Source: UBA4416 sp040389965
Lineage (GTDB): Bacteria > Bacteroidota > Bacteroidia > B-17B0 > Aurantibacillaceae
Direction: 5' to 3'
Assembly: GCA_040389965.1 (NCBI GenBank)
Contig: JAZJZF010000014.1
Span: forward strand, 1 to 64,000
DNA length: 64,000 bases
Part shown: one piece after another, positions 49,810 to 58,294 of the stretch
Position numbering within the stretch: the stretch's first letter is position 1
How the letters are laid out: every line of letters begins with the position of its first letter
Translations under genes and position numbers: made by a program
Notes under the pieces: generated by a model
The model's input: the letters and a program-made list of their open reading frames with translations, nothing else
Told to the model about the DNA's origin: nothing
Databases searched by the model: none

Positions 49810-52098
49810 ATGAATAAATTTCATAAAACCACCACGCTTGCCGTTATTCTTATAGGTATTGCCATTGTATTGATGGGTTTGAGGTTTACAACGGTTTCTT
49901 CGATCCTGACAATTGTCGCTTTTTTTGCAGCCATGCGGGAGGTATCTATCTATACAAGCAATTACCAGTTTTTTACTGTGATATTTTCAGGAGTTGTATT
50001 AGGCTTAAACCTCGATATATCTTACGGACATTTTCCGTTTGCCACTATAGCACTTTTCATACTTGCCTGTGTACCTGTTATTCGCATTGCATTCTTTACC
50101 ACCTTTTCATATACCGGTTATTCCTGGTTTGAACCCGTGACGACAGCAATAGGTATTGCTACGTTGGTTACTTCAAACCTACTCTATCATCACCATTGGA
50201 TCACCTACCTTATTCCTTTACCGATTATTCTTTTGGATATTGTGTTTGCCTGGGGAACAACCAGCGATAAGAACCAATTACTAAAAAACGCACGTGGCGG
50301 ATACCGCGTACAGATTGGAAAAGCTGCCAATGAGTTTGAATTACCCGATCAGGATGGCAAACTCGTAAAACTTTCTGATTTTAAAGATGAACGGCATATA
50401 CTATTAATTTTTGTACGGGGCGACTGGTGTCCCGGTTGCCACATGATGCTACGTACTTATGCCAAAAACAATGATAAGTTTCAATCGAAAAATGTATTGG
50501 TAATGGCTATAGGCCCAGATCCTGTTGGTGTAAACAGAGAGATGGTAGAAAAACTCGGACTGGATTTTAAAGTATTGTCTGATGAAGGACAGCGTACAGC
50601 GATGATCTACGGTGTTCAGTTAAAAGAATACGACAATACCTTTGCCGAAAAGTATGAAGAAGGAATTCCTTTACCGGCTTCTTTCCTCATCGATAAAAAA
50701 GGGCTTGTTCGCTATGTTTCAAGACCGGATAAAGTGGGTGAATTTTTAAACCCTTCGTTAATATTTCCTATCGTTGAACAATTGGATGGGCAATACCGCG
50801 AGTCTAAAGACACCTTGTTAGAATCAACTCATTCCAACGATAAAACTAGCCAAAAAGAAAAAACCGTTACTAAAGAAGAGCTGAAAAATCATGAAGACAC
50901 AATCGACTCTTTAAAGAAAGAACTAAATAATTACAGTAGTATTATTGATCAGGCTAATGATGCCATGATTGTTATCGATATTGTAGATGGTAAGATTCAT
51001 CAAAGTAATCCCAGTGCCGCTAAATTACTGGGATACCCGAAGGAAGAACTTGAAAGCCTTTCTTTATTTGATATTCATCCCCAGTCATATCTTAATCAAA
51101 GCTCTAAAATTGTAGCAGATGTGTGGGAAAAAGGCGGATTGATTTATTCCGACATCCCCTTTGTAACAAAATCGGGCGAATTAATTGCTGTTGAATGCTC
51201 TGCAAAGGTAGCGCCGTTTGCGGGCCGCCCCGCCATTGTAATTTACGCGAGAGACATTCGCGAAAGATTAAAAATGGAGAACGAACTCAATGAACAGCGA
51301 ATGCTTATTGACGAAAAAAATAAAGATATTACCGATAGTATCGAATATTCTAAACGCATTCAACGTTCTATTTTTATAGAGAAAGAAAAACTAAAAGATT
51401 ATGCCCCCCACTCTTTTATTTTATTTAAACCAAGAGATGTGGTAAGCGGCGATTTTTATTGGTTTACCCACCATACTTTTAAAGAACATACTGATACATT
51501 AATGATTGCTGCCGTAGATTGTACCGGGCATGGAGTACCGGGAGCATTTATGAGTATTATTGGCAATACCTTGCTAAATCAGGCTATTACAGATGTTAAA
51601 GTTAATCATACACCTTCTCTTGTATTGGATTATGTAAATACAGAGTTAAAAAAGAGCCTGAACAGAAACAGTGAAGATACTCCGCTAAGAGATGGAATGG
51701 ATATTGCCTTGTGTTATATTGATCAGAAAAACAGGAAATTACAATATGCAGGTGCCAATAATCCTTTGTATGTTGTAAGAGAAAATGAAATTATTATTTT
51801 AAAGTCAGACAAACAGCCTTTAACTGCCTCCAAAGACAGTGAGTCGAAACCCTTTACCAATCAATATCTGGATCTTAAACCGGGCGATTGCATTTACCTT
51901 TTTACCGATGGCTATGCCGATCAGTTTGGCGGCGAGGCTGAAAAGAAATTTATGTACAAACGTTTTAAGGAAACCTTATTGAGCATTAAGGACAAATCTA
52001 TGGATGAGCAGATGAAAGCCCTGGATACCACTTTCGAAAACTGGAAAGGCCAGCTTAGTCAGGTAGATGATGTATTGGTAATTGGAATCAGGATTTGA
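49810..52098 (+). CDS. Membrane-redoxin-PAS-SpoIIE PP2C fusion protein
   Basis: A 762-residue protein with an unusual domain order. Residues ~10-150 form about four or five membrane helices. Residues ~165-325 are a peroxiredoxin-like (AhpC/TSA) domain with FVRGDWCPGC (C207 and C210), PxxF-L and a C-terminal domain end. A coiled linker (~345-375) precedes a PAS domain (~376-485: NDAMIVIDIVDGKIHQSNPSAAKLLGY). A second linker holds EKNKDITDSIEYSKRIQ, and residues ~530-762 are a SpoIIE PP2C with SGDFYW, DCTGHG, GMDIALC, TDGYADQ and QVDDVLVIG. The N-terminal and PP2C parts look intact. It should sense cell redox state or peroxide and dephosphorylate a partner such as SiaC. Confidence 0.93.
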   Translation: MNKFHKTTTLAVILIGIAIVLMGLRFTTVSSILTIVAFFAAMREVSIYTSNYQFFTVIFSGVVLGLNLDISYGHFPFATIALFILACVPVIRIAFFTTFSYTGYSWFEPVTTAIGIATLVTSNLLYHHHWITYLIPLPIILLDIVFAWGTTSDKNQLLKNARGGYRVQIGKAANEFELPDQDGKLVKLSDFKDERHILLIFVRGDWCPGCHMMLRTYAKNNDKFQSKNVLVMAIGPDPVGVNREMVEKLGLDFKVLSDEGQRTAMIYGVQLKEYDNTFAEKYEEGIPLPASFLIDKKGLVRYVSRPDKVGEFLNPSLIFPIVEQLDGQYRESKDTLLESTHSNDKTSQKEKTVTKEELKNHEDTIDSLKKELNNYSSIIDQANDAMIVIDIVDGKIHQSNPSAAKLLGYPKEELESLSLFDIHPQSYLNQSSKIVADVWEKGGLIYSDIPFVTKSGELIAVECSAKVAPFAGRPAIVIYARDIRERLKMENELNEQRMLIDEKNKDITDSIEYSKRIQRSIFIEKEKLKDYAPHSFILFKPRDVVSGDFYWFTHHTFKEHTDTLMIAAVDCTGHGVPGAFMSIIGNTLLNQAITDVKVNHTPSLVLDYVNTELKKSLNRNSEDTPLRDGMDIALCYIDQKNRKLQYAGANNPLYVVRENEIIILKSDKQPLTASKDSESKPFTNQYLDLKPGDCIYLFTDGYADQFGGEAEKKFMYKRFKETLLSIKDKSMDEQMKALDTTFENWKGQLSQVDDVLVIGIRI

Positions 52099-52116
52099 TA
52101 ATGGAATTATCTGAAT

Positions 52117-53562
52117 CTATGGTTGCGATTCCACCTGCTTTTTGTGGTACATATCTATACATAGCAATATAGCCAGGAAGCCCCAGAAAGGCACAGAAGC
52201 CTTATCGCTATCCAGAAAGTTATTTAATAAACCATGCACAAAATAAGTACTGATGCCCATCACAATAGAAATGGTAAATATTTTAAGCGGCCTGTCTTTT
52301 ATTTCATACACCAGCCTGTAGCCTAAATGCATAATATAAAACACCAATATCAAAACAATAATAGCACCCAGTATGCCCTGCTCGCTTAATGGCCCCAGAT
52401 ACTCGCTATGCGCATTTCCTTTATTCCCAAAGTTGGTAGAGATCTCTGTAATTAAACTGCTTTTTTGATAAGGCGCATATAAAAACTGGTAAGTACCCGG
52501 ACCCGTTCCCAAATAAGGATACTCTTCAAAAATTTTAATGGCACTATACCAACGATTCAGTCGTTCCATGTTGGAAACATCAGTCGAGATGTTAGTCATA
52601 GATTCGATGTTAGCCATAAAGTCGCCATCCGAATCGGTATTATTCTTACCTAAAATCATAATGATCTCTGACTGAAAAGACAGAAACAAAATAACTGTAG
52701 TGAAAATCGTAATTAACAGGGTGCGAAATTTAATCCGTAAAATCAACGTAGCCAAAACTCCAAGTGATACCGCCAGACTCAGCCACCCTGCTCTTGCATA
52801 AGATACAACAATGGATATTAAAAAAATACCAAGAAGCGACAAGCATAATACTTTAACAGGGAATGAAACTGTTTTCATAAATAGCATGCCTCCCATTACC
52901 GGAATAAACATAGCCAATACTGCCCCATAGGCTGTGTGATCGTTATAAAAAGGAGATACGATCCAATCGGCCGTTTTCTCATCAAAACCATAAGCGGCAT
53001 GTTTTACGGTAGTTATAATAGCTACAATAGCTAAAGCAACAGCATAAGCCAAAATATATATTTTAATAGAGTTGAAGTTTCTAAAAATATAGGTCGCAAT
53101 AAAATAGCAGGAAGTTAAAAACCAGATGCGCGAAAGAATATATTTTAAAGAGATAACCGGAAGCTCACTGGTTGCATTTGTAAAGATCATCCATGATAAT
53201 TGAATTAATATAATAACCGTTAAAGGATGTTTTAATACCTCTTTTATCGTAACGCCACTACTCAGTTGATTCAGCAAATACAAGATGGTCATACCGATCA
53301 TTAAAGGCTCCGAAGGCAAACTGAGATTAAGCCCGTCAGACATTCCTAATTCTTTTAAGGTAATGGCCAGAGGTGTACTAAAAGCCATCAGGTACATTAC
53401 CTTTTCAATATCAGTAAATGCCAGAAAAATGATCAATAAAAAAACGGGAATCATGTTCACAGGATAAAACATACCTCTGTCGAACAAGAATACATAAGTG
53501 TTAAGCAGTATATAAGATACTACAATGATATAGAACGCATGTATCTGCTTTAACTTTAACAA
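52117..53562 (-). CDS. O-antigen ligase / Wzy-type polysaccharide polymerase
   Basis: A 481-residue inner-membrane protein with about ten to twelve helices and the large periplasmic loop of the Wzy_C/O-antigen-ligase family. The loop near residues 320-395 contains MERLNRWYSAIKIFEEYPYLGTGPGTY and GNAHSEYLGPLSEQGILG, which hold the family's signature. It would polymerise or ligate surface polysaccharide. It is the third gene of the wzx-wzz-wzy set, 17 bases after the chain-length gene. Whether it is a ligase or a polymerase cannot be decided from sequence. Confidence 0.88.
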   Translation of the reverse strand: MLKLKQIHAFYIIVVSYILLNTYVFLFDRGMFYPVNMIPVFLLIIFLAFTDIEKVMYLMAFSTPLAITLKELGMSDGLNLSLPSEPLMIGMTILYLLNQLSSGVTIKEVLKHPLTVIILIQLSWMIFTNATSELPVISLKYILSRIWFLTSCYFIATYIFRNFNSIKIYILAYAVALAIVAIITTVKHAAYGFDEKTADWIVSPFYNDHTAYGAVLAMFIPVMGGMLFMKTVSFPVKVLCLSLLGIFLISIVVSYARAGWLSLAVSLGVLATLILRIKFRTLLITIFTTVILFLSFQSEIIMILGKNNTDSDGDFMANIESMTNISTDVSNMERLNRWYSAIKIFEEYPYLGTGPGTYQFLYAPYQKSSLITEISTNFGNKGNAHSEYLGPLSEQGILGAIIVLILVFYIMHLGYRLVYEIKDRPLKIFTISIVMGISTYFVHGLLNNFLDSDKASVPFWGFLAILLCIDMYHKKQVESQP

Positions 53563-53579
53563 ACGAATTATTTTAAAAC

Positions 53580-54617
53580 TTAAAGATTTTCCTCTTTCGA
53601 CCGGCTTACGACCTCATTCTTAACGGCTACCAGCTTATCCCAGAATAGCAGGAATAACAAGGCCAGCATAAAGGCAGAGAAGGTAGATACGATCACTATC
53701 AATGCACGCACCGGTTTAGCTTTCTTTTCGTTTCTTTCGGCTTTATCAACTATAAACTTTGATGGCAGGTGCTTATTTAAATTAACAAATGCTTCATCAT
53801 ATTTACCCTGGATAACCGGATATTTGAAACGGTATTTTTTTAATTTTTCTGTCAGGTCAACAAATGCCATTCCGTATTTTTCGAGTGTATCTAATTTTGG
53901 TTTTAATTTAGACTGAGCGCGCTCGTCGCCATTAGCAACGGCTTTAGCCATTTCTTTAGAATACGCTTTTATTTCGCTTTTATAATCCAAAACTCCTTTT
54001 TCGCGTAATACTTGTACACTATCTTCCATTTGAGCTATATTTTTCAGGTAGCTGTTATATTCTTCTTCCACAATGGCAAAAGCTTGTTTAGCAACCTCTC
54101 TGGTTAATCTGAATTTTACCGAATCAGCATAAGCTACAATAGAATTGGCTATCTTAGCAGCCCTGTCAGATTGGTAATCATACACATCAATACGAATGGA
54201 AACATAATCGGTTCTTTTAAAAGACACCATTTCGTTCCATTTTAAATTTAAATAATGCGCTGTTAATTCATTATCGCGTGGTATTTTCCAATGAGTGTAA
54301 AGATCATATTCTTCAGCAGCCATTTCCCTGATCTCCGTTGAATTAAGGATCTGTAATAATTTCTCCGCGTCATCTTCGTCGCCTAACTCCATATAATCTT
54401 CCTGATTACCGGCATTTTGCTCTACCAATAGTTTAGCCACCGAAAACGTACGCGATGGGAAAATAATAGCTGTAGCACGGTATTGAGGAGAAATAATAAA
54501 AGAAGCCACAATAGATAATACCGCTGCAAGAACAGTTACTATAATAAGTTTCTTCCTCCACTTATATATTTTAGCCAATAGCTTTATTGATTCCTTGTTT
54601 AGGTCTGCCTGATTCAT
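53580..54617 (-). CDS. Wzz/chain-length determinant-like polysaccharide protein
   Basis: A 345-residue inner-membrane protein with a first membrane helix at about 25-47 and a second at about 305-330, and a long periplasmic coiled-coil region between them (EEYNSYLKNIAQMEDSVQVLREKGVLDYK). The layout fits the Wzz/GNVR polysaccharide co-polymerase family that sets chain length. There is no cytoplasmic tyrosine-kinase part. It is 9 bases after the flippase gene and 17 before the polymerase gene. Confidence 0.88.
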   Translation of the reverse strand: MNQADLNKESIKLLAKIYKWRKKLIIVTVLAAVLSIVASFIISPQYRATAIIFPSRTFSVAKLLVEQNAGNQEDYMELGDEDDAEKLLQILNSTEIREMAAEEYDLYTHWKIPRDNELTAHYLNLKWNEMVSFKRTDYVSIRIDVYDYQSDRAAKIANSIVAYADSVKFRLTREVAKQAFAIVEEEYNSYLKNIAQMEDSVQVLREKGVLDYKSEIKAYSKEMAKAVANGDERAQSKLKPKLDTLEKYGMAFVDLTEKLKKYRFKYPVIQGKYDEAFVNLNKHLPSKFIVDKAERNEKKAKPVRALIVIVSTFSAFMLALLFLLFWDKLVAVKNEVVSRSKEENL

Positions 54618-54626
54618 ACGTTGTTG

Positions 54627-56081
54627 TTATTTAATTTTTACAAATTTATAAATGGATTTTATGTTGAGTAATCCTGAAACAAAAGCCCATAAACCACAGA
54701 ACACACACATAATAGCAAAATTGATAAACCAGTTAGTGGTAAACGATTTTGAGAAGAAGTTAAAAGCAATGATGCCGGTAATAAAAATACCTAAGGATAA
54801 TATCAGCTTGGTGTTGAATTTGAATTTAAATATTTTAACCGCAAAGTAAATTTGGATAGCTGCCGTAAAAAACTGTGTAATTAAGCTGGAATAAGCACTT
54901 CCCAACGCTTTGTAATGCGGAATTAAAATAAAATTTAATACAAGGTTAATACAAATACCTATTAAGGCCATAATATTTAACTGTCTTAAATTCCCATTAG
55001 CTGTAAGCAACGTTCCAAAAATATAAGTGGTTGATACAGCTGTAAAACAAAGCATGAGTATACTAAATTCACGGTACGAATCAGAGATCTGCCCGGGCTT
55101 TACATGATTGATTAATCCTGAAATTTCGGGTGCGTAAAAAAAGCATCCCACTGAAACCACTAATGCCGGGGCAATTAATAAAATAAAAGACAGCTTAACC
55201 AACTGCTCCACATTTTCTTTATGCTTTAACATGCGACTAAATACCGGGATTAATTGCACAGAAAACAAATAAGCAATCATATTTCCCGCTTCCAGTAAAC
55301 GGAAACCTTTAGCATAAATACCCGCTTGCTCCGACCCTTCTCCTGCCGGTAACAGAGAGCCAAGCATAACACTATCCAAACGGTTATAAAAAGTCATTAA
55401 AAGCACCAATATGGCAAAGGGAAAGCTTTGCTTGAGGATCATTAAACTAAAAGGAAGGTTCCAGGTAAGCTTAAAATGACTGGTATGGGAATAAACTGCA
55501 GCAAAAGCGATAACGCCGGTTAAAAAATAACCTATGGTTTGTGCATATACAAAAGCCATAATATCTATTTCCAGGCCAAACCAGCGGAATAAAAGCATAA
55601 GGCATATGGCTATCATAATAATCCTGTCTGCTACCGAAACAAAGCTGTCTGTTTTAAATAAATGCATTCCTAAAAGGCTTGATCTTAAATAAAGGATCAT
55701 GCTAATTAAGAACTGGTTAACTGCCAATATCGAAAGCAATTTCATATAACGGAAATCGTAACCTAAAATAAAGCCCAGAAGTACGGTTATTAAAAAATAA
55801 GAGATTCCTAAAACCAATTTTAATGTAAAAAGACTGCTAAAATGCTTGGTCAGTAAATGGTTATTTTGAGCGATGTTTTTATTATTGAATTGAGTAACAC
55901 CAAAATCAAGGATAATATTTAACAGAAACGAAAAATTAAACAAGATCGCATATTCTCCATAGCTGGCATTCCCTACTGCATTTTGAACCGCAGGCTCAAT
56001 TCCCAAAGGCCAAAAAGGCTTAATGAGCAGATTAAGAATGATTAAAAAAGCGATATTTGTAACAAATTTCTTTTGTTGCAT
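54627..56081 (-). CDS. Wzx-type polysaccharide flippase
   Basis: A 484-residue membrane protein with about twelve to fourteen helices, the size and hydrophobicity of the MVF/RfbX-like polysaccharide exporter family. Features are the N-terminal KKFVTNIAFLIILNLLIKPF, FGVTQFNNKNIAQ and FYNRLDSVMLGSLLPAGEGSEQAGIYAKGFRLLEAGNMI, which suits the helix 7 region of such flippases. It would carry a lipid-linked sugar unit across the inner membrane. It is the first gene of the set, and a TAnnTTTG box lies just before it. Confidence 0.88.
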   Translation of the reverse strand: MQQKKFVTNIAFLIILNLLIKPFWPLGIEPAVQNAVGNASYGEYAILFNFSFLLNIILDFGVTQFNNKNIAQNNHLLTKHFSSLFTLKLVLGISYFLITVLLGFILGYDFRYMKLLSILAVNQFLISMILYLRSSLLGMHLFKTDSFVSVADRIIMIAICLMLLFRWFGLEIDIMAFVYAQTIGYFLTGVIAFAAVYSHTSHFKLTWNLPFSLMILKQSFPFAILVLLMTFYNRLDSVMLGSLLPAGEGSEQAGIYAKGFRLLEAGNMIAYLFSVQLIPVFSRMLKHKENVEQLVKLSFILLIAPALVVSVGCFFYAPEISGLINHVKPGQISDSYREFSILMLCFTAVSTTYIFGTLLTANGNLRQLNIMALIGICINLVLNFILIPHYKALGSAYSSLITQFFTAAIQIYFAVKIFKFKFNTKLILSLGIFITGIIAFNFFSKSFTTNWFINFAIMCVFCGLWAFVSGLLNIKSIYKFVKIK

Positions 56082-56100
56082 AAATTATTTGGGCAAACAA

Positions 56101-56108
56101 CAAATATA
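56101..56108 (-). promoter_or_regulatory. TAnnTTTG promoter box of the polysaccharide operon
   Basis: On the minus strand this reads TATATTTG and ends 19 bases before the wzx ATG. It likely drives the whole wzx-wzz-wzy unit. Confidence 0.5.
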
Positions 56109-56274
56109 TTATTTTTTTGTGTGTAGCCTGTTAAGAAGCCTTTGTTTTTAGTAATTATAAATGCCTGTTAATTAGCATTAATAGAAAACTTTTTGTATTG
56201 TTTTTGGTTGTATTAACGTAAAAAGAATACTTTTAGTATTTATGCTCTCATTCTAACCACAATTATTGAAAACA

Positions 56275-56682
56275 ATGGACACAAACTATCAAAAAACCGA
56301 CGAGGAATGGCAAAAGGAACTAAATCCTGAACAATACCATGTACTGAGAGAAAAAGGCACTGAACGCCCTTTTACCGGAAAATATAATATGCATTTCGAA
56401 AAAGGAGTCTATAAGTGCGCCGGGTGTGGTTATGAGCTATTTGACGATACGCAAAAATTTGACTCACACTGTGGCTGGCCAAGTTTTGATGCGGAATTAG
56501 GCTCGGGCGACCGCATTAAAAAAATAAAAGATACCACTTTTGGAATGGTTCGCACTGAAATTGTATGTGCCAGATGTGGAGGCCATTTAGGGCATATTTT
56601 TGACGATGGACCTACTGATACAGGCGAACGCTATTGTGTAAATTCACTTAGCATTGATTTTGAGCCTGGGAACGAGAAGTGA
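56275..56682 (+). CDS. msrB: Peptide methionine-(R)-S-oxide reductase MsrB
   Basis: A 135-residue MsrB from the ATG at 56275; an in-frame TTG three codons upstream is less likely. It reduces methionine R-sulfoxide in proteins. The zinc-binding Cys pairs (C48/C51 in YKCAGCG and C98/C101 in CARCGGH) are present. The catalytic Cys is C121 in RYCVNS, with His/Asn residues in HLGHIFDDG. C66 in HCGWPSFD may act as a resolving Cys. No MsrA domain is fused. The TGA stop (56680-56682) is the first three bases of repeat copy B. Confidence 0.96.
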   Translation: MDTNYQKTDEEWQKELNPEQYHVLREKGTERPFTGKYNMHFEKGVYKCAGCGYELFDDTQKFDSHCGWPSFDAELGSGDRIKKIKDTTFGMVRTEIVCARCGGHLGHIFDDGPTDTGERYCVNSLSIDFEPGNEK

Positions 56683-56906
56683 GATACGAGTATTGAGTAC
56701 TTTTCTTAAAATTACCGAGATGATGGACCTTCAACTCTCCGATCACTATACTCATTGGAACCTGACATCTGCATCTGATCTTAGAGACAAGCTTAAATTG
56801 ACAAACATTTTATACGAAACTAAAAATCCCTTACATTTCTGCCAGGGATTTTTGGTTTATAAAGAATTTACAGGTCTCAAATCTCTATACTCAGATCTCA
56901 ATACTA
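56680..56906. repeat. Inverted repeat anchored on stop codons, copy B
   Basis: The left arm starts with TGAGATACGAGTATTGAG (56680-56697), whose first three bases are the msrB stop. The right arm (about 56871-56906) is an inverted degenerate copy reading TAGTATTGAGATCTGAG on the minus strand from the TPR gene's stop side. A short terminator-like hairpin lies between them. The same core and layout occur in copy A at 25664-25790. Confidence 0.7.
56822..56853. terminator. Hairpin between msrB and the TPR gene
   Basis: AAAAATCCCT (56822-56831) pairs with AGGGATTTTT (56844-56853). It is flanked by A and T runs, so it could end transcription from both convergent genes. It lies inside repeat copy B. 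Confidence 0.7.
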
Positions 56907-58262
56907 CTATTTCAGTTTCTCGCTTAACTCCTTGCTTTTAGCTTCGTTGCCGGTCAATAAATACAACTTTCTTAAAGCAATCATGCTCGATCTGTCATCC
57001 GGTTTTACAGATAACGCTTGCTCCAAATAAGGAATAGCTAATTTGTAGTATTCTTTACTTTTTGCTTCAATATCTTTTTGGCTTTTTGCTAATTGAGTAA
57101 TCGTCGCTTTTTCCATGGCTTTATTATACAAAGTGGCACCATAGTTATTGTACAGAGCACCTAAATTGTATAACGAATTAAAATAACTATCCGGATTAGA
57201 TGGCTTTAGATCAACTGCTTTTTTATAATGCCCTGCTGCCTTCATTACCAACTCGTCGTAATTTGCAGGTTTGGTAGTATCTTTTCCTGTAACACCTTTA
57301 GGATTGGCAAGATTATCATAAACGTTTCCTAATACCAAATGGAGTTGTGCATTGGTAGAATCCTTAGCAATAGCTGCCTGTAGGTTTTCAAGTGCTTTCT
57401 GTTGATTCCCTTTTTGCAAAAACATTTCGGTTTCCTTATTCATTAAGTACACATCATTAGGATATGCTTTTCTACCTAAGGCTAAGTATTCAAGAGCACC
57501 TGCTGTATCTTTAACAGAAAGCTTTGCATCGTAAATAGTCTGGTAATTATAAGGTGCAGCAATATTCTGATCGATCATTTTTTTATTATACTCCATTATT
57601 TTTGTCATATTTTTTGCTTTTTGAGCAGAAATACAAGCATTATAAAATCCGGATGTATCAATCTTTTCAGCCAGTAATAAATTCAGAGTTGCCGATTTAT
57701 AAAAGAAATCTGCCGCCTGATCGAATTGTTTTACTTTGTATTTTCCAACAGCAATATTAGATGATTCTAATTTTAACTGCATAGCTACGCTGCTTAGTTT
57801 TAAATCGTCGTCACTGGCACTGCCAGCACTTCCACCTTTTATGATATCTAAAATGGATTGAAAGTATTTTGAATCAACAGCTTTTATCGTTTCAATAGAG
57901 TTACAGGCTGTTTCAAATTCTTTTGTAGGGGTATTGCCATAGGCTGCCTCTGCCCTCACATTTTTATCGCTGATAGTAGCTTCCAGGTTTTTAGTTTCCT
58001 GTTTTAAATTATACTGGTAAACATAATACATAATGCGGGCTTTATACGCATGTGTTTTTGCCAGGTTCTTAGTACTTTCGTCTGCCAAAGCAAGATCTAT
58101 GTTACGGTTAGCTTTCATCAGATAGCTGGTATCAGGCTTATCGTTTAACGTAGATTCGTAGTCACTTAAAGACCTCCATGCGCTTTGCACTTTTCCTTTT
58201 TGAGCAAAGCTTGCTGTGCCTAAAAAAATACAAGTACCTAAAATTATGGTTTTGTTTATCAT
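56907..58262 (-). CDS. Tetratricopeptide repeat protein, tandem copy 2
   Basis: A 451-residue protein from the ATG at 58262 (MINKTIILGTCIFLGTASFAQ), which gives a clear signal peptide; the longer frame from 58295 would add an unrelated prefix. TPR units occur through the chain, clearest in the second half: AYPNDVYLMNKETEMFLQKGNQQKALENLQAAI, AQLHLVLGNVYDNL and YLEQALSVKPDDRSSMIALRKLYLLTGNEAKSKEL. It follows a second TPR gene of similar structure on the same strand. Likely a secreted or periplasmic scaffold. Confidence 0.88.
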   Translation of the reverse strand: MINKTIILGTCIFLGTASFAQKGKVQSAWRSLSDYESTLNDKPDTSYLMKANRNIDLALADESTKNLAKTHAYKARIMYYVYQYNLKQETKNLEATISDKNVRAEAAYGNTPTKEFETACNSIETIKAVDSKYFQSILDIIKGGSAGSASDDDLKLSSVAMQLKLESSNIAVGKYKVKQFDQAADFFYKSATLNLLLAEKIDTSGFYNACISAQKAKNMTKIMEYNKKMIDQNIAAPYNYQTIYDAKLSVKDTAGALEYLALGRKAYPNDVYLMNKETEMFLQKGNQQKALENLQAAIAKDSTNAQLHLVLGNVYDNLANPKGVTGKDTTKPANYDELVMKAAGHYKKAVDLKPSNPDSYFNSLYNLGALYNNYGATLYNKAMEKATITQLAKSQKDIEAKSKEYYKLAIPYLEQALSVKPDDRSSMIALRKLYLLTGNEAKSKELSEKLK

Positions 58263-58294
58263 AAATAATTTATTAGAACGTTTTACAAAATTCA

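Noticed and set aside
56654..56941. 95-residue + frame across the msrB/TPR gap
   Set aside because: It starts inside msrB, runs over the inverted repeat and hairpin, and ends in the TPR gene; no protein-like pattern.
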